Under the pieces are notes generated by a model that saw nothing but the letters and a program-made list of their open reading frames with translations, was not told the DNA's origin and ran no database searches. Source: Stigmatella aurantiaca (lineage in GTDB: Bacteria; Myxococcota; Myxococcia; Myxococcales; Myxococcaceae). From it: a stretch of 64,000 bases of DNA. The translations under genes and the position numbers were made by a program. The stretch is taken from contig NZ_FOAP01000003.1 in the NCBI RefSeq assembly GCF_900109545.1, forward strand, positions 1-64,000, written 5' to 3'. Shown piece by piece: positions 61,166-64,000 of the stretch (its first letter is position 1; each line of letters begins with the position of its first letter).

Positions 61166-61813
61166 ATGCCATTCATCCTTCTAGGAGCCGTCCTGCTGGC
61201 GGCCTCGCCCGCGATTCCTCCGCCCACGTGTCTGTCCGCCAACGGAGAGACGGCGTGTGGTTACGCCTGCCAAACAAGCTCCCGCCAGGTGCGCTGTGCG
61301 AGCACACCGTATGGGACTTGCACGGTCCTCAATGACGAGGTGCACTGCGTCGATCCGCTGCCCGCGAGCATTCACCACCCCCCCGATGAAGGGCTGCGGC
61401 CGGAGTGCAAGGAGGTGCGGGGCAGGGTGGCCTGCGGCTTCCGCTGTCTGGTTACCCAGGGCCAGGTGGCCTGTGCGAGGACGCCGTATGGCGTCTGCCG
61501 GGAGCACTTCGGCGAGGTGAAGTGCTGGGATCCCTCCGAGACCACCATCCACGAGTTCGGCGCGGAGCTGGCACGGCCCACCTGCACCACGGCGGGCACG
61601 GGCATCGCCTGCGGGTACGACTGCAAGACGAGCCGCACGGAGGTGGCATGCGCCCAGACACCGCGCGGCAAGTGCGTGCAGGACAACTTCCGGCTCGGCT
61701 GCTTCGATCCGCCCTCGCTCCTGGCGTGCACGCATGCCGCGCCGCCGCCGCCCGAGGAGGTGCGCAAGCCGAAGTCAAAGCGCCGGCAGGACGAGACCGC
61801 CAAAGCGGAGTGA
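61166..61813 (+). CDS. Secreted Cys-rich protein with three 43-residue repeats
   Basis: The 215-residue product has a signal (MPFILLGAVLLAASPA) and three repeats of the form C-x6-ACGY-x-C-x6-V-x-CA-x-TP-x-G-x-C-x5-V-x-C-x-DP, six Cys each, separated by ~15 residues. The regular Cys spacing points to a disulfide-knotted surface or defence-like protein. The C-terminus is a basic, Lys/Arg-rich tail. An AGAGGTG site precedes the ATG. I do not recognise the repeat. Confidence 0.75.
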   Translation: MPFILLGAVLLAASPAIPPPTCLSANGETACGYACQTSSRQVRCASTPYGTCTVLNDEVHCVDPLPASIHHPPDEGLRPECKEVRGRVACGFRCLVTQGQVACARTPYGVCREHFGEVKCWDPSETTIHEFGAELARPTCTTAGTGIACGYDCKTSRTEVACAQTPRGKCVQDNFRLGCFDPPSLLACTHAAPPPPEEVRKPKSKRRQDETAKAE

Positions 61814-61835
61814 GCCGGCCCGCCCCGGCCCCGTG

Positions 61836-62858
61836 TCAGGCGGGCGGGGCCCCCCGGGGGGCGAGGACTTCCGCCGCGGGCTCGGCCAGCAGCGCCGCGC
61901 CGATGGCCCCCGACAGCTCCCCCAGCCCCGCCAGGTGCAGATCCGGCGGCCGCTGCGGGACGAACAGGTGCGGCTTCATCAGGACGCGCAGCTGGTCCAC
62001 ATAGGGCTGTCCCAGCCGCGTGCCCAGCCCGCCACCGAGGATGACCGCCTCCACGTCCAGCAGGTTCACCGCCGAGGCGATGCCGGCGCCCAGCATCCGC
62101 AGGGCCCGGTCGATGAGCTTCACCGCCAGGGGGTCGCCCTTCTTCAGCGCCTTGAGCCACACGCCGCTGGTCAGCCGGTCCTTGCCCTCCTCCGCCATCG
62201 TGTCGAACAGGCGCGTCTTCTCCCCGCGCTCCAGGGCCTTGCGCGCCTTGCGCTCCATCGCGCCGCGCCCGGCATACGCCTCCAGGCAGCCGCGCCGGCC
62301 GCACGAGCACCGCGCCCCGCCGCGCCGCACCACCGTGTGGCCAATCTCCCCCGCCGCCCCCCGGCCCAGCCACCGCTGGCCGTCCAGGAGGATGCCGCCA
62401 CCCACGCCCGTGCCCCACCACACCCCGAGCAGCGAGCGGTAGGCACGCCCCGCCCCCAGCCGGGCCTCGGCCGCCACCGCCACCTGCACGTCATTGCCCA
62501 GGTACACCGGCACCTGGGTCCGCTTTGTGAGCGCCTCGGCGAGCGCATAGGGCCCGCTCCAGCCCGGCAGGTTTCCCGCCTGGAGCAGCGTGCCCGTGGC
62601 GGCGTTCACCGCGCCCGGTGCCCCGACGCCCACGCCCGTGAGGGCCGAGGGCTCCAGCTCCAGGGGCTGCGTCACGTCCTGGAGCGCGGCGGCCAGCGCC
62701 TCGACGATGGCGGGCGGCCCGCCTTCCTGCGGCGTGGCGCGGCGGGTCTGGCTCAGGACGGTGCCGTGCTCATCCAGCACCACGGCCTGGATTTTCGTCC
62801 CCCCCAGGTCCAGCCCCCCGAGCAGCCGCTTCCGGTCTTCCTTGGGCCTGCGTGTCAT
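61836..62858 (-). CDS. ROK-family sugar kinase (glucokinase-like)
   Basis: The 340-residue enzyme has the ATP motif GGLDLGGTKIQ (~16), the sugar-site LGNDVQVA, and the ROK zinc motif CSCGRRGCLEAY (~180), with GHTVV before it. It likely phosphorylates glucose or N-acetyl sugars; it lacks the DNA-binding domain of ROK repressors. The ATG at 62858 has a perfect GGAGG site. It is divergent from the GNAT gene. Confidence 0.92.
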   Translation of the reverse strand: MTRRPKEDRKRLLGGLDLGGTKIQAVVLDEHGTVLSQTRRATPQEGGPPAIVEALAAALQDVTQPLELEPSALTGVGVGAPGAVNAATGTLLQAGNLPGWSGPYALAEALTKRTQVPVYLGNDVQVAVAAEARLGAGRAYRSLLGVWWGTGVGGGILLDGQRWLGRGAAGEIGHTVVRRGGARCSCGRRGCLEAYAGRGAMERKARKALERGEKTRLFDTMAEEGKDRLTSGVWLKALKKGDPLAVKLIDRALRMLGAGIASAVNLLDVEAVILGGGLGTRLGQPYVDQLRVLMKPHLFVPQRPPDLHLAGLGELSGAIGAALLAEPAAEVLAPRGAPPA

Positions 62859-62915
62859 CCGCGCCTCCAGCGCTTTCCCTCGCGTTCCAGCCGCGACTGC
62901 GGGGAGTATCGCCGC

Positions 62916-63740
62916 ATGAGCGAATGGAGCTTCGTCGAGATCGCCCGAGTGTTCGAGCGCAAGCAGGGCACCGCCGCGGTGGAGCTGGCCCTGGAGTCCC
63001 GGGAGCTCGCCGACGGGTGGATGGCCTACGGCGGCCAGGGTTCCTATGTGAACAAGTCCTGTGGCTTCGGCTTCGACCAGCCCGTCACCGAGGCCCAGCT
63101 CGACGAGCTCGAGGCGTTCTTCGCCTCGCGCGGGGTGGAGCCCAAGGTCGAGCTGAGCCCCTTTGCCCCCCCGGCCCTGCTGGAGAGCCTGGGCCGGCGC
63201 GGCTTCGTCCTCCGGGAGTTCGTCAACGTGCTCTACCGGCCCCTGCGCCCCGGGGAGGACCTGCGCAAGCTCCCCCACGGGTGGCCGGAGGGCGTCCGCA
63301 TCGAGCAGGTGGACCCCACGGACGAGGCGGCGGTGCTCGAGTTCGTGGAGGTGTCCAGCAGCGGCTTCATGCCCGAGGGCGAGCCCCTGTCTCCGGTGTT
63401 CCTGGATCTGGGCATCAGGAGCGTGCGCCATCCGGGCACCACCGCGTACGTGGCCCGCGTCGGGAAGGAAGCCGCAGGGGCCGGGAGCTGCGAGTCGAGC
63501 GGCGGGCTCACGTCCCTGTTCGGCACCTCGGTAAAGCCCGCCTTCCGCCGCCGGGGCATCCAGCAGGCGCTGATCGCCGCGCGGCTGGCGCGGGGCCAGG
63601 AGCAGGGCAGCACCCTGGCCATCATCGCCTCGGGGCCGGGCATTCCCACCGAGCGAAACGCGACGCGGCTGGGCTTCGCCATGGCCTACTCGCGCGTGGC
63701 GCTGGCGAAGCCCGGACAGGGGCTCGTCCCCTCCCCCTGA
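62916..63740 (+). CDS. GNAT-family N-acetyltransferase
   Basis: The 274-residue protein has a helical N-terminal domain (~1-110) and a GNAT C-domain with strand GAGSCESSGGLTSLFGTSVKPAFRRRGIQQALI, where VKPAFRRRGIQQAL is the acetyl-CoA binding loop, and a late TERNATRLGFAMAYSRV. The substrate is unknown. It starts 58 bases from the divergent ROK kinase start. Confidence 0.9.
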   Translation: MSEWSFVEIARVFERKQGTAAVELALESRELADGWMAYGGQGSYVNKSCGFGFDQPVTEAQLDELEAFFASRGVEPKVELSPFAPPALLESLGRRGFVLREFVNVLYRPLRPGEDLRKLPHGWPEGVRIEQVDPTDEAAVLEFVEVSSSGFMPEGEPLSPVFLDLGIRSVRHPGTTAYVARVGKEAAGAGSCESSGGLTSLFGTSVKPAFRRRGIQQALIAARLARGQEQGSTLAIIASGPGIPTERNATRLGFAMAYSRVALAKPGQGLVPSP

Positions 63741-63810
63741 GCCCCCCCGGAGATGTCAGACCGCCCCTGTACTGTGTGGCTTCTCAACGACACACGAAGG
63801 GGCAATTTTC

Positions 63811-64000
63811 ATGGCTGAATTCCGTGAGTCGCCGCGCGTTTCGGTGAACAAGCTGGGCGAGTACCTCACCGCGACGCCCTCGCGGCGCAAGCGCATCATC
63901 CACGACCAGAAGCACCCGTGTGACCCGCAGTACCTGCGGTACCCCGAGGCCGCGCAGGCCATCACCGACTTTCTGTGCGAGGGGCTCAACGGCGGGGTGC
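63811..64000 (+). CDS. Hypothetical protein, truncated by window end
   Basis: The visible 63 residues begin MAEFRESPRVSVNKLGEYL and contain a basic patch (SRRKRIIHDQKH). An AAGGGG site precedes the ATG. The frame is open to the window edge. No family is recognised from this fragment. Confidence 0.7.
   Translation, partial: MAEFRESPRVSVNKLGEYLTATPSRRKRIIHDQKHPCDPQYLRYPEAAQAITDFLCEGLNGGV

Overview
The window is about 64 kb of very GC-rich chromosomal DNA with dense coding, strong third-position GC bias and many secreted lipoproteins. Its gene content points to a predatory, fruiting-type myxobacterium (Myxococcota, suborder Cystobacterineae; Stigmatella, Cystobacter or Archangium-like). The pointers are a myxobacteria-restricted DUF2378 protein, an MXAN_0977-type (MbnH-like) di-heme enzyme, a Hanks-type kinase, a PilZ-sigma54 activator and a large fungal-wall glucanase. 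I saw no rRNA, tRNA, CRISPR array, insertion sequence or prophage, so this looks like ordinary chromosome with accessory content.

Layout. (1) 346-7023, all minus strand: a secreted FG-GAP-like protein, leucyl-tRNA--protein transferase, then a tightly packed copper set (SCO, PCuAC chaperone, cytochrome c, multicopper-oxidase-like protein), a ZIP transporter and peptide deformylase. (2) 7139-10582, plus: a membrane Ser/Thr kinase and two unknown secreted proteins. (3) 10639-22044: a ~1800-residue Ig-like lipoprotein and a cytochrome-c-containing lipoprotein (minus) flank a four-domain RNA end-processing protein (plus), the most unusual gene here. (4) 22184-27618: a response regulator/hybrid kinase operon, a small gene, a DUF2378 protein behind a sigma54-like promoter, and a divergent PilZ-sigma54 activator. 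(5) 27623-31003, minus: lipoprotein, membrane-anchored beta-lactamase-like protein, a protein ending in an SSB-type acidic tip, a histone-H1-like zinc protein, and a 35-residue membrane peptide. (6) 31199-36550: transketolase and ribose-5-phosphate isomerase B (pentose phosphate pathway), a polytopic membrane protein and a RecF/SMC-like ATPase. (7) 36758-47094: a GH87-type alpha-1,3-glucanase, SOUL protein, M28 and M1 peptidases, aldo/keto reductase and SixA. (8) 47104-49010: oxidative-stress block ohr-ohrR and a secreted superoxide dismutase. (9) 49159-56414: two convergent MbnP/MbnH-like gene pairs followed by three lipoproteins, one with heme motifs. (10) 56731-64000: multi-receiver regulator, small proteins, P450, a Cys-rich three-repeat secreted protein, ROK kinase, GNAT acetyltransferase and a truncated hypothetical gene.

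Themes. Copper and heme enzymes of the envelope recur: the SCO/PCuAC/MCO block, two MbnP/MbnH pairs and two further c-type cytochromes. Extracellular degradation (glucanase, peptidases, lactamase-like protein) fits predation. The best candidates for under-described biology are the MJ1316-EEP-2H-poly(A)-polymerase fusion at 16381-19455 and the back-to-back MbnP/MbnH pairs at 49159-53414. All functional calls come from reading the sequence; no database search was run.
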